A stretch of DNA of 47,920 nt from Chthoniobacter flavus Ellin428 (GTDB lineage Bacteria; Verrucomicrobiota; Verrucomicrobiia; Chthoniobacterales; Chthoniobacteraceae), in NCBI RefSeq assembly GCF_000173075.1, contig NZ_ABVL01000038.1, positions 1-47,920 on the forward strand, written 5' to 3'. Positions 6,953 to 15,042 of this stretch are shown here, one piece after another. How positions within the stretch are numbered: the first letter of the stretch is position 1; each line of letters begins with the position of its first letter. Made by a program: the position numbers and the translations under genes. Under the pieces are notes generated by a model, which saw only the letters and a list, made by a program, of their open reading frames with translations, did not search any database and was not told the origin of the DNA.

Positions 6953-8089
6953 ATGAACCGCGCTATTGCTGAGAGCGGTTCCCCCCAGCAGACCGGCGCC
7001 GCGCTTCCCGTGCGGCGTCCCCGGGTGCTTTGGATCGATCTCTTCCGTGGCCTGGCCGTGCTGGTGATGATCGAGACGCACGTGGTGAATACCTTCCTAG
7101 CCAGTGGTGTGCGGACCGAGGGTTGGTTCTCGATCCTCAATTATATCAATGGGCTCGTGGCGCCGTCGTTCCTCTTCATCTCCGGTTTTGTCCAGGGGAT
7201 GGAGCGGGGGTTGACCCCGACCAAGCCGGTGAACTTCGCCCGGCGCGCCCGGCAGCTTCTGAATCTGCTGCTCATCGCTTACGCGCTGCATTTCCCGTGG
7301 ACCGAACTCGGCCAGCATCGCTGGGACGACGCGCTCCGCGTGGGCACGCAGGTGGATGTGCTGCAGTGCATCGCGGCCTCTCTGGGGTTGTTGCTCGGGC
7401 TGACCTGGCTGGCGCGGAAATTCGGTGGACGTCGCGAGCAGGAAGTATGGTGGACCGGCCTCGTCGCGCTGCTCGGCCTGTCGGTTTTCATCGCCCCTTA
7501 CGCGGCGGAATGCCATGGCCTGCCGGTTCCGTTGCAGGGATGGGTGAACCGCAGCACGGGTTCCTGGTTCCCGCTGTTCTCGTGGGCGGGCTTTGTCTTC
7601 TTTGGCGCGCTCGCCGGGGCGGTGTATGGCCTGATGCGTCGCGCTGCGGAAGCTCCCGATAGCGCGCCCAACGGGAGCCCGATGTTTGCTTTCCGTCGCG
7701 CTTCCTCCGTCTTCCTTTTCACGCCGTTGCCCCTGGCGGCATCGGCCTGGGCCTTCCGCACGACGACCTACTCCGTGGTGAGTCCGGCTTCCTTTTTCGA
7801 GCGGGCCGCGTGGGTGCTGGTCCTCGCGGCGGTTTGCGAATGGTTCGTCAATCGCCAGCGGCCGGCATTGCCGCTCTTCGCCGGCAAACATTCGCTGGCG
7901 CTCTATGTCATCCACCTCGTCGTCATCTCGACGATCGCCGGTCTCGGTTTGCCGATGAATGCCATCCCGCTGCCCAACGTGCTCGGTGGGATTCTTGTCA
8001 TCGGAGCGGCCAGCGTGGGGCTCACCTGGCTGCTCGACCAGGCGCGGACTTTCCTGGGGCATCTGAAATCAAACCGTAGTCACCGCTAA
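6953..8089 (+). CDS. HGSNAT-like (DUF1624) membrane acyltransferase
   Basis: The 378-residue product has about ten membrane helices. Its first helix is preceded by RPRVLWIDLFRGLAVLVM, and the helix includes ETHVVNTF: the R-x-x-x-x-D-x-x-R-G and catalytic-type His pattern of the heparan-alpha-glucosaminide N-acetyltransferase/DUF1624 family. Such proteins carry acyl groups across the membrane to sugar acceptors. The C-terminal segment (LFAGKHSLALYVIHLVV) is the typical last-helices motif of the YeiB/acyltransferase clan. It follows a lipoprotein gene by 16 bases. The acceptor is unknown; cell-wall or exopolysaccharide sugar is a guess. Confidence 0.75.
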   Translation: MNRAIAESGSPQQTGAALPVRRPRVLWIDLFRGLAVLVMIETHVVNTFLASGVRTEGWFSILNYINGLVAPSFLFISGFVQGMERGLTPTKPVNFARRARQLLNLLLIAYALHFPWTELGQHRWDDALRVGTQVDVLQCIAASLGLLLGLTWLARKFGGRREQEVWWTGLVALLGLSVFIAPYAAECHGLPVPLQGWVNRSTGSWFPLFSWAGFVFFGALAGAVYGLMRRAAEAPDSAPNGSPMFAFRRASSVFLFTPLPLAASAWAFRTTTYSVVSPASFFERAAWVLVLAAVCEWFVNRQRPALPLFAGKHSLALYVIHLVVISTIAGLGLPMNAIPLPNVLGGILVIGAASVGLTWLLDQARTFLGHLKSNRSHR

Positions 8090-8094
8090 ATTAA

Positions 8095-8203
8095 ACGCAG
8101 TGCCCGCAGCGCGGCAAAGCCGCAACCAAACGCCTATCCATTTAAACGCAGAGGCCGCCGAGAACGCAGAGGGCCGCAGAGAGGAGGATTGAGGTGCGCG
8201 AGA
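8095..8203. repeat. AACGCAGAGGCCGCAGAG-type interspersed repeats
   Basis: Several degenerate units of TAAACGCAGAGGCCGC and GAACGCAGAGGGCCGCAGAG lie just after the acyltransferase gene. The same motif recurs near 23588-23662 and 29573-29610, and in weaker form at 8475-8515. Confidence 0.6.
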
Positions 8204-8217
8204 ATTTTGGACCACTG

Positions 8218-8609
8218 AATTGCGCGCTCGGTCCCAAGTTGCACTTGGGACCGCACTTTGGAGCGAAGTTTTACTTCGCATGGCGGGGGTGTCTGCGGGC
8301 GCGGAAAATGAGGAGCCCCGACCCGGGTGCTGGCGAAGACGTCCCCGCCTTCGCGAACTTGGATTGCGCGCTCGTTACCAAGTTGCACTTGGTAATGCCA
8401 TTAGGAGCGAAGTTTTACTTCGCATGGTGGGGGTGTCTGCGGGCGCGGAAAATGAGGAGCACCCGAAGAACGCAGCGCGGCGGAGCCGCAACCAAAGGGT
8501 TAGACGCAGAACGGGACGATCTTGCCCACCCGAAGACACCCCCGCCATGCGAAGTGAAACTTCGCTCCTCAGGTCGTTACCAAGTGCAACTTGGTAACGA
8601 GCGTAATTG
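8218..8609. repeat. REP-like double-palindrome elements, two direct copies and one inverted copy
   Basis: Copies at 8218-8316 and 8361-8460 run in the same direction; 8534-8609 is inverted. Each has a palindrome around CCAAGTTGCACTTGG (or CAAGTGCAACTTG) and a second one around GCGAAGTTTTACTTCGC, spaced by about 20 bases, followed in the first two by a conserved GGGGGTGTCTGCGGGC tail. Open frames here are by-products of the repeats. No gene is supported between 8090 and 8690. Confidence 0.8.
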
Positions 8610-8690
8610 TAGGAAAGTTCGTTCCGGCGGGACGCCGAAACCAGCACCCGGGACGGGCGCGCTCCCCGGAGCTCTCCTGGCGGGCACTAT

Positions 8691-9032
8691 CTACTTGTCA
8701 AAATAGACCGTGATCGGATGACTCGTCCGATTTTCGAATTCGAAGACGTTGATCCCACGGTAGTAGGTATCACCGGCGCACGATGACCCCGCCGTCTCCT
8801 GCGTCGGGAAGGAACGCAACGGGTTGAGCTCGGTAAAACGCACCTTTTGATTCCCATCGCGCGCGGTATGAAACTCGTAGCGCATTTTCTTCGCGGTAAT
8901 ATTCACGCCCAAGGCCACGCGATCGTGAGGCCGGATCGTCACAGATCTATACGGCGCCAGGACATTCCCATTGGCGCAGCCCGAGAAGACCAGCGCTATC
9001 ACCGCCAAAAAGCACAAGGTGATTTGCTTCAT
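8691..9032 (-). CDS. Small lipoprotein of unknown function
   Basis: The 113-residue product has a signal peptide with lipobox FSGC, acylated Cys at 19. The mature part is beta-rich (SVTIRPHDRVALGVNITAK) with two later cysteines not in a known motif, and ends EFENRTSHPITVYFDK, resembling small cell-surface beta sandwiches. It lies 11 bases downstream of an SGNH hydrolase gene on the same strand, so the pair may be one transcript. No family is recognised. Confidence 0.6.
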   Translation of the reverse strand: MKQITLCFLAVIALVFSGCANGNVLAPYRSVTIRPHDRVALGVNITAKKMRYEFHTARDGNQKVRFTELNPLRSFPTQETAGSSCAGDTYYRGINVFEFENRTSHPITVYFDK

Positions 9033-9043
9033 GCCAAAGTCGC

Positions 9044-9715
9044 TTACTTCTTCGCTGGCAGCGCCGCCTCGATGCTCGCGGCCACCTGTTTCGCGAGCGT
9101 GATGTAACCCTCGGACTTGTAATGGACATCGTGCGGAATCTGCATCTCCGCCAGATGCGGCGTGATGAGCGTGTTGAGGTCGTCAATCGCCACGCCGTTC
9201 TCCTTCATCACGCGGTCGGCGATTTCGTTGTATTCCGACACCTTGCCAAACGAGCGCGGCGGATTCAGCGGGCCATCGGGGATCGGGGTGGTCGTCGCCC
9301 AGATGAGCTTCGCACCGGTGGCTTTGAGCTTTGCGACCAGCGCGCGGAGATTCTTTTCGTAGTCCCCCGGTTCCACCTGCCGTTTGCCATCGGGCATGAT
9401 TTTCAAATCGTGAATGCCCCAGTTGAAATGGATGACGTCCCAATGGCCGTCACCGAGCCATTTGTCGATATTGGCGATGCCATTCTTGGTCGGGCCGCCA
9501 TTCGCGGGAATGCGATGGACGTTGGCCTTGCCCTTGAGCAGGTTGCGCACGGGGATGGTGTAGCCGATGGAAATGGAATCACCGATGAGCAGCACGCGCG
9601 GCAAACCAGGCTGATCCTCGATCGGCGTGAGCGCGGTGGGTTTGGCGGGCGTTTGGGCGAAGGACGCGGTGGCCAGAGCGCAAACGAGGAAGAGAGCGGT
9701 GAAGAGCGATTTCAT
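9044..9715 (-). CDS. Secreted SGNH/GDSL hydrolase
   Basis: The 223-residue product has a cleavable signal peptide (to about residue 20) and the SGNH blocks: GDSIS with nucleophile S47, NGG at 72-74, NWGIHD at 98-103 and the D196-x-H198 pair in HDVHY. Such enzymes remove acyl groups, often acetyl, from polysaccharides or other esters outside the cytoplasm. The ATG at 9715 is used because it begins the signal peptide. It diverges from a closely similar but frameshifted paralog starting at 9814, with ~98 bases between for both promoters. Confidence 0.85.
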   Translation of the reverse strand: MKSLFTALFLVCALATASFAQTPAKPTALTPIEDQPGLPRVLLIGDSISIGYTIPVRNLLKGKANVHRIPANGGPTKNGIANIDKWLGDGHWDVIHFNWGIHDLKIMPDGKRQVEPGDYEKNLRALVAKLKATGAKLIWATTTPIPDGPLNPPRSFGKVSEYNEIADRVMKENGVAIDDLNTLITPHLAEMQIPHDVHYKSEGYITLAKQVAASIEAALPAKK

Positions 9716-9813
9716 AGTCGTGTTCGGGGAGGGAAAGAGATTGGTCACATCCTTTCCCATCGACAAAGCCAAAGATTCACGCGGCATTAGGACTCTTTTA
9801 CAGCGCACCCCCG

Positions 9814-10639
9814 ATGAAACTTCCATTCCTCACTTTCGCTCTCGCCGCCTCCGTCGCGGTCGCCCAGCAATCCGTGCCTCCGCCCAAAGGCGAGCCGACC
9901 AATGCCGCCGAAGCCGCCACGCAAAAAGCGGCCGACGAGCGCAAACTCGATGAGGCCTATCAAGCCTGGGTGGCGAAACTGCCGCCGGACCAACAAGCTT
10001 GGGAGCAGGTCCTGCAAGCGAACCTCGGCAATTTCTATCTGCCAATCCACAAGCGGGAGAAGGTGGCTGGAAAGTCGAACGCCTGGGACTTCGTGCAGGA
10101 TGACCCCAAGCTTCCCCGCGTGCTCCCTCATTGGGGACTCCGTCTCGCGCGGCTACACGCAAGCCACGCGCAAGGCGCTGGCCGGCAAGGCGAATGTCCA
10201 TCGTGCGCCGGAAAACTGCGGGCCGACGGCCAACGGCTTGAAGAAGCTGGATGTCTGGCTGGGCGACGGCCATTGGGACGTCATCCATTTCAACTTCGGC
10301 ATCCACGATCGCGCCACGCCGCTGGCTGACTATTCCCAGCGCCTGGAGCAACTCGTCGAGCGGATGCAAAAGACCGGCGCGAAAGTCATCTGGGCCAGCA
10401 CCACGCCGATTCCTGACGATCCGGCGAAAAAGCAGACCGCCGAATCCATCGTAGAGCGCAACACCGCGGCGGCCGAAGTCATGAAGAAGCATGGCGTCGC
10501 CACCGACGATCTATTTGCCGCGATCACCCCGCACCTCGCGGAGATGCAGAATCCCCACGACGTCCATTACAACGCCACGGGTTACGATTTCCTCGGCCAG
10601 CAAGTCGGCTCGTCCATCGAGGCGGCCTTGAAGCGATGA
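9814..10639 (+). pseudogene. SGNH/GDSL hydrolase with a single-base frameshift
   Basis: The first part (from 9814) gives a signal peptide, a helical Ala/Lys/Glu-rich segment and DPKLPRVL. The rest of the enzyme is read in the next frame: LIGDSVSRGYT, a NFGIHD block and the HDVHY catalytic end, to the stop at 10639. One extra base in the CCC at 10125-10127 explains the change; without it the protein would be about 274 residues. It is about as similar to the divergent neighbour at 9044-9715 as a tandem duplicate would be, but with an N-terminal insertion of ~50 residues. Either a pseudogene or a consensus error. Its last four bases overlap the next gene. Confidence 0.8.
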
Positions 10640-11520
10640 AACTTCTCGCTGCGATCCTGCTCGCCGCTGTGCCGTGGGCCGCGAAGGCGGCGGATGCGAA
10701 GGCGGTGAATGTCAAACCGGGACCGCCGGCCATCGTCAGCGTCCAAACGCGTGATTTCAAAGTGGAGTTTGCCGGCGAACGCGCCTGGACCATTTACCGC
10801 ATCCTCTACAACGGCGAAGTCGTCTGCGACAAAGTCGGCTTCTACGGCACGGTCTTCGCCGCCGAGGGCGGTAAATGGATCGGCACCGGCCACACCGACG
10901 GCGGCATCGAGCAGGTGCAGGACCTGACGCTCACGGTCGATGGCCAGCCTCGAGAACTCACCGACAAAGCCAGCTATCAAGGCCACCGCGCGGAAATTCA
11001 CAAACACTCCATGATCGGTCCGCTCCGTCTCGAAGCGACTTACATCGTCACCGATGACGCGGTGCTGGAGCGTCATCGCTACGAGGCCACCACCGATGTG
11101 AAGATCAGCACGCTCTACGCGTTCATGCATCCGTGGCTGCCACGGACCACGGAATGGATGGCCGAGCTCGGCGACGGCTCGATCATCGACGGCAAGTTCG
11201 ACAATAGCGGCGATTTCAAGTTGAAGCAGGACCCGAAATGGACCGCGCTTTACGATCCGGAAAATCACCGCGCCATGCTCGCGTGGTATCCCACGCCGCT
11301 CGTCGGGCAGGGGATCAAGACCGGCTATTGGGACAAGACGGTCTACCACAAGCTCTACAACCAGATCTATTCGCACGCAGCGGTTTCCGCCGGCACAAAG
11401 TTCGAAGCCGAGGTCATCATTCGCGGAGTCGAGTCCGACGCCGCCGCGTGGAAAGACGCCGCCAAGGCCCGCGCCGCCGATACGAAAGCGCGCTTCACGA
11501 GCGGCGAGATTCATTTCTAG
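10636..11520 (+). CDS. Secreted protein of unknown function
   Basis: The 294-residue product has a signal peptide ending near residue 19 and is otherwise beta-strand rich, with aromatic and charged alternation (DFKVEFAGERAWTIYRILYNGE and later GYWDKTVYHKLYNQIYSH). No catalytic motif is clear. The start overlaps the stop of the SGNH hydrolase as ATGA, so the two are translationally coupled; that makes a role in polysaccharide or glycan handling likely but unproven. Its stop shares bases with the stop of the converging HEAT-repeat gene. Confidence 0.7.
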   Translation: MKLLAAILLAAVPWAAKAADAKAVNVKPGPPAIVSVQTRDFKVEFAGERAWTIYRILYNGEVVCDKVGFYGTVFAAEGGKWIGTGHTDGGIEQVQDLTLTVDGQPRELTDKASYQGHRAEIHKHSMIGPLRLEATYIVTDDAVLERHRYEATTDVKISTLYAFMHPWLPRTTEWMAELGDGSIIDGKFDNSGDFKLKQDPKWTALYDPENHRAMLAWYPTPLVGQGIKTGYWDKTVYHKLYNQIYSHAAVSAGTKFEAEVIIRGVESDAAAWKDAAKARAADTKARFTSGEIHF

Positions 11521-13229
11521 GGTTTCAACACCTCTTTCCGCGTCAAAAGCTGCATATCCCCATTGGGCGAGACAACGACGATTCCTCCGTCGCAATTCAC
11601 CAGCAATCGTCCATCCTTCAACAGCCGCGAAAAAAACGGCGCGCCGGGTAATTGCCGCCACGGATGTCCCTGCCATTGGCCGGCGGCGTTCTTTTCCAAA
11701 CGATAAAGCACTCCTCCGTTCATTCCCAGATGATCCAGGCCAGTCGTGGCCAGGATCCCGTTCGGGGTTTGATAAACGGCCTGGGTATTTTCTCGCAGCA
11801 CCATCTGCGATTTTCCCTGGTCATCGATGAAGACAATGTCACCACCCCATTCGCCGCTGTCGCGGCCCACGAGATAACCGCCGTCGACTTTGAGCCCGCA
11901 ATAGATGCCGCGGGTTTCCCCGTTCGCTTCCAGCTTGGTGAGAACCGCTTTGGGGACCTCTGATTTGGCGGCTTGGATTGGGAAGCGGATCCGATTGGCG
12001 TCCGCGTCGTTGAGGATTTCCATGCCGAGTCCCGCGTTCCAATAGTCAAAGAACTCGAGCGGAAAATTGTCGTCGGGGTACCTCGACTTCGGGTGGATTC
12101 GGTCGCGAATCGCCGGCAAGGCGGTGATCGCCGCGCTGCGGACGGGTGGAAACCAGTGATCTTGGGAAACCTTCGTCAGGGCTGGCAACGCCGCCTTGAC
12201 CTCCATGCGACCGAGCGCTTCCGCGGCGCTCATCACTACTCGCCAATCCTCCACGCAGCCGAGCAAGCGAATGAGTTCGCCTGCCGATTCCTGGTAGCCA
12301 ATGTAACCCAGCGTGCGGACGGCGCACAGTCGCACCTCCCAATTCGCGGACGAAAGATACTTCACGACCGTGGGCCCGGCGGCTCGCCCGCGCTCGTGCA
12401 GGGAAGCGATATCGCGGAGGACTAAGAGGCGGATCGAATCCTCCTTCGCCGTGACCAACGATTCGGCGAGAAGGGGCGCCGACGCAGCCCCACCCATTTG
12501 CAGAATGGCGCCCATGGCGGCGGCACTCAAATCCGGGTCGGCACTCGCCTGCATTTTTTGCAGGTCGGGCGTTGCGCGTTCCGCGGTCAGACCAATCGCG
12601 CCCAAAGCGCGCATGGCGTGAATCCGCCTCGCCGTGGAGGCTTTTTCATCGTTCACGATTTGCCGCAGCGGATCGACCGCCGGTTCAGCATGCGCGGCCA
12701 GCTCGTGAAAGACATGGTCCATGGTTTGTGCCAGACGTTCGTCCCAGCCGAGATTCGTCTGGTAAACCCTGAGCAGTGGGGGGATGGCTTTTTCTCCGAG
12801 CAGTTTGATGGCCCACGTTGTCTGGTTTTCCGTCTCACGAGCGCGGACCAGTTCCTCGACCAGAAAGTCGATGGCGTCCGGTGTCCCAATGCTCGCAATC
12901 GCCGGCCCCACCCAACCTCCGTGATCGCGGTGATACGCCTCGATCAGCGGGGCAAGGTGCTCTTCTCGTAGCCCGGGCATATCTCGCAAAACGTAGGCCG
13001 CCGCATCGCGGACATTTTGATTAGGATCGCGGAGAAGCGGCAGGAGAGAAGGGATCGCACTCGCTCCAATGGCTTGGAGCTTTCCGGCAATCTTCTGCTC
13101 GTCGTCGGAAATTCCGCGACTGGTATTCCTGGTCCTTTTGATTTGCTGGACGAGCGTGTCGATTTCCGACGCCCGAACCGTGAGCGGCAAAGCCAGAACG
13201 ATCAGGACGAGGGCCAGGACTGCTTTCAT
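11517..13229 (-). CDS. Exported HEAT-repeat protein
   Basis: The 570-residue product starts with a signal peptide (MKAVLALVLIVLALPLTVRA) and contains about eight HEAT-like helical repeats (DAAAYVLRDMPGL, RRIHAMRALGAIGL, VRLCAVRTLGYIGY, VVMSAAEALGRMEV, VRSAAITALPAI). The last ~170 residues form a beta-propeller-like part with GGYLVGRDSGEWGGDIVFIDDQG and VVVSPNGDMQLL. HEAT scaffolds bind proteins; no enzyme motif is seen. The start at 13229 is the one giving the signal peptide. It is 7 bases downstream of the small CXXCH protein gene, so it may be the end of the sulfite dehydrogenase transcript. Confidence 0.8.
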   Translation of the reverse strand: MKAVLALVLIVLALPLTVRASEIDTLVQQIKRTRNTSRGISDDEQKIAGKLQAIGASAIPSLLPLLRDPNQNVRDAAAYVLRDMPGLREEHLAPLIEAYHRDHGGWVGPAIASIGTPDAIDFLVEELVRARETENQTTWAIKLLGEKAIPPLLRVYQTNLGWDERLAQTMDHVFHELAAHAEPAVDPLRQIVNDEKASTARRIHAMRALGAIGLTAERATPDLQKMQASADPDLSAAAMGAILQMGGAASAPLLAESLVTAKEDSIRLLVLRDIASLHERGRAAGPTVVKYLSSANWEVRLCAVRTLGYIGYQESAGELIRLLGCVEDWRVVMSAAEALGRMEVKAALPALTKVSQDHWFPPVRSAAITALPAIRDRIHPKSRYPDDNFPLEFFDYWNAGLGMEILNDADANRIRFPIQAAKSEVPKAVLTKLEANGETRGIYCGLKVDGGYLVGRDSGEWGGDIVFIDDQGKSQMVLRENTQAVYQTPNGILATTGLDHLGMNGGVLYRLEKNAAGQWQGHPWRQLPGAPFFSRLLKDGRLLVNCDGGIVVVSPNGDMQLLTRKEVLKP

Positions 13230-13236
13230 GCGCGCA

Positions 13237-13431
13237 TTATTTCTCGGCTGGCGAAGTGGGTGTGTTCTTCCCATCGGGATTCACGACCAAAAATTCCCCC
13301 GGTTTTTCCCGTGGAAAATTCTGGTGACACAAGGGGCATTCGACAGGCTCCTGTCCTTCGGTGTGCGCGAAAGTCAGGGCGTGGAGCAGCGACCAATAAA
13401 TGACGATCAGAAGCCCGAGCAGAGATCTCAT
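13237..13431 (-). CDS. Small exported CXXCH protein
   Basis: The 64-residue product has a hydrophobic N-terminus (RSLLGLLIVIYWSLLHALTF) and then the motif ECPLCHQNF. CPLCH fits a haem c attachment site but also a zinc ribbon half. With only one Cys pair and a following His, a haem or a single metal centre after export is possible. It lies 24 bases after the stop of the cytochrome subunit gene sorB and 7 bases before the HEAT-repeat gene, which favours a part in the same electron-transfer system. No family known to me matches. Confidence 0.55.
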   Translation of the reverse strand: MRSLLGLLIVIYWSLLHALTFAHTEGQEPVECPLCHQNFPREKPGEFLVVNPDGKNTPTSPAEK

Positions 13432-13455
13432 TTCAGAGCGCTCTACCGCTGGATA

Positions 13456-13779
13456 TTACGGCTTCTTCGTGTTCGGGATGCCGTAGGTGCTGGTCAGATA
13501 ATCGACGAGCGTCGGGGCGGCTTCCTCGGGAGTCGGTGCGCCGTATTTCTCGCGCATCTTCTTGACCTCGCCTTCCCAGAATTTCCGGGGCATCGGAGGC
13601 TGGGTCTTGATGTAGTCGACGGAATGGCAGGTGAAGCAATTGGCCTGAGCCAACTCCACGCCCTTGCCGGGACGAAGGGTGGCAGTCTCCGTGGGGAGCT
13701 GGATGGTCACTTCGCCGGCGAGGGCGGTGGTGACGAGGACGGCGAGTGTGGAGAGGAGGAGGGCGGGGCGCGTTTTCAT
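13456..13779 (-). CDS. sorB: Sulfite dehydrogenase cytochrome c subunit
   Basis: The 107-residue product has a signal peptide (cleaved after about residue 21) and one haem c site CFTCH at residues 48-52, with methionine residues downstream (M63, and one in VKKMREKY) as candidate sixth ligand. The sequence GVELAQANCFTCHSVDYI and PPMPRKFW matches the small cytochrome subunit SorB that takes electrons from SorA. It begins 5 bases after the stop of the molybdoenzyme gene, so the pair is one operon. A start further upstream would overlap sorA. Confidence 0.88.
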   Translation of the reverse strand: MKTRPALLLSTLAVLVTTALAGEVTIQLPTETATLRPGKGVELAQANCFTCHSVDYIKTQPPMPRKFWEGEVKKMREKYGAPTPEEAAPTLVDYLTSTYGIPNTKKP

Positions 13780-13784
13780 CGGAA

Positions 13785-15005
13785 TCAGGCGATGGTGACT
13801 TTCACGGTTTCGACCACGTTGCGCATGTAACCCGCGGGGTTCCACAGCGCTTCCATGGGTTGCGACTGGCCCACCCGATTGATGGCCCGGCATTTCCATT
13901 CGGCGGCGCCGGCCTGCGGCGGGGTGTAGGCGAGCTTCCACTCGCGGAAGGAGAAGCGGCCGAGGTCGTCGCCGAGTTCGGCGGACTGCCAGCTCTTGCC
14001 GCCGTCGCCGGAGAAAAGCACTTCGCGAATTCCGCTGCCGCCATCGAAGGCGATGCCGCGGATGTGCGCGACTTGTTTGGTGGTGACCTGGGCGCCATCG
14101 GCATGGCTGGTGATGAACGAGCGCACGTTGAAACGATTGATCGGCACGGTGTTCTTGGTCGTCGTGCCGGGTTCAATGCAGGCGCCGGGCGTGTTCGGGA
14201 TGCGATAGCCGGTGGCCATCCAAAAATTAGCGAGCACATCGGGGATGACGGTGAGTTCATTGAGATGCTTCACCCAATACGTGCCGTAGTAACCGGGCAC
14301 CACGAGGCGGAGCGGGAAGCCGTTGAGCATGGGCAGCGGCGCGCCATTCATCTCGAAGGCCAGCATCACATCGCCGTCGAGGGCGTGGTCGATGTCGAGC
14401 GCTTTGACGAAATCAGGCGTCTGCGGAAGGACGGGCCCGTCGAGACCATTGCAAGTCACTTGCTTCGCGTCGGCCTGCAGGCCGGCTTTCTCCAGCACGT
14501 CTTTGAGCCGCACGCCACGCCACTTGGCATTGCCCATGGCGCCATTGCCAGATTGACCGCCGCCGACGCGGGGCACGAAGAAGCCACGGCTGTTGCCCGA
14601 GCATTGATTGACGGCGACGACTTCGACGTTTTCGAAATCGTGGCGCAACGCTTCGAGGGAGAGGGTGAGCGGGGTTTTGACGCGGCCTTTGACCTCGAGG
14701 CGGAATTTCTCCGGGTCGATCGAGGTGGGGATATTCGCGAGGTGATAGCGGACGAAGAAAGCGTCATTCGGAGTGAGGATGCCTTCGTTGAAAACCGAGA
14801 ACGGGGTTTCGAGCTGCGGGGGGCGGCTCGTCTGCAAAATGAGCGGACGCTTTTGTGGGAATGTGGCCAGCGGACGTTCGCCATTGGCGAAAGGCAGCGT
14901 GACGGTATCGGCGCCGAAGGCGCGATTGCCGAGCAGCGCGGCGGCTCCGGCGAGGCTGGCATTGCGGAGGAACTGGCGACGACCGAGAGAGGAACGGAGG
15001 TGCAT
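13785..15005 (-). CDS. sorA: Sulfite dehydrogenase molybdopterin subunit
   Basis: The 406-residue product oxidises sulfite to sulfate outside the cytoplasm. It starts with a twin-arginine signal (GRRQFLRN, residues 8-15), then a sulfite oxidase-type molybdopterin domain with the molybdenum ligand C135 in AVNQCSGNSRGFF, and a C-terminal Mo-co dimerisation domain (about 290-400) with REVLFSGDGGKSWQSAEL. RVGGGQSGNGAMGNAKWRGV and VVPGYYGTYWVKHL are typical of SorA. sorB follows at once. Thirty-seven bases upstream ends a large secreted protein gene, possibly the same transcript. Confidence 0.9.
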   Translation of the reverse strand: MHLRSSLGRRQFLRNASLAGAAALLGNRAFGADTVTLPFANGERPLATFPQKRPLILQTSRPPQLETPFSVFNEGILTPNDAFFVRYHLANIPTSIDPEKFRLEVKGRVKTPLTLSLEALRHDFENVEVVAVNQCSGNSRGFFVPRVGGGQSGNGAMGNAKWRGVRLKDVLEKAGLQADAKQVTCNGLDGPVLPQTPDFVKALDIDHALDGDVMLAFEMNGAPLPMLNGFPLRLVVPGYYGTYWVKHLNELTVIPDVLANFWMATGYRIPNTPGACIEPGTTTKNTVPINRFNVRSFITSHADGAQVTTKQVAHIRGIAFDGGSGIREVLFSGDGGKSWQSAELGDDLGRFSFREWKLAYTPPQAGAAEWKCRAINRVGQSQPMEALWNPAGYMRNVVETVKVTIA

Positions 15006-15042
15006 AGGGGAGACAATCATTCTTGCAGAATGGATTCCGGGT

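Noticed and set aside
8194..8706. Plus- and minus-strand reading frames of 84-170 codons in the 8.1-8.7 kb gap
   Set aside because: Their peptides are translations of the REP-like palindromes in several frames and lack coding character.
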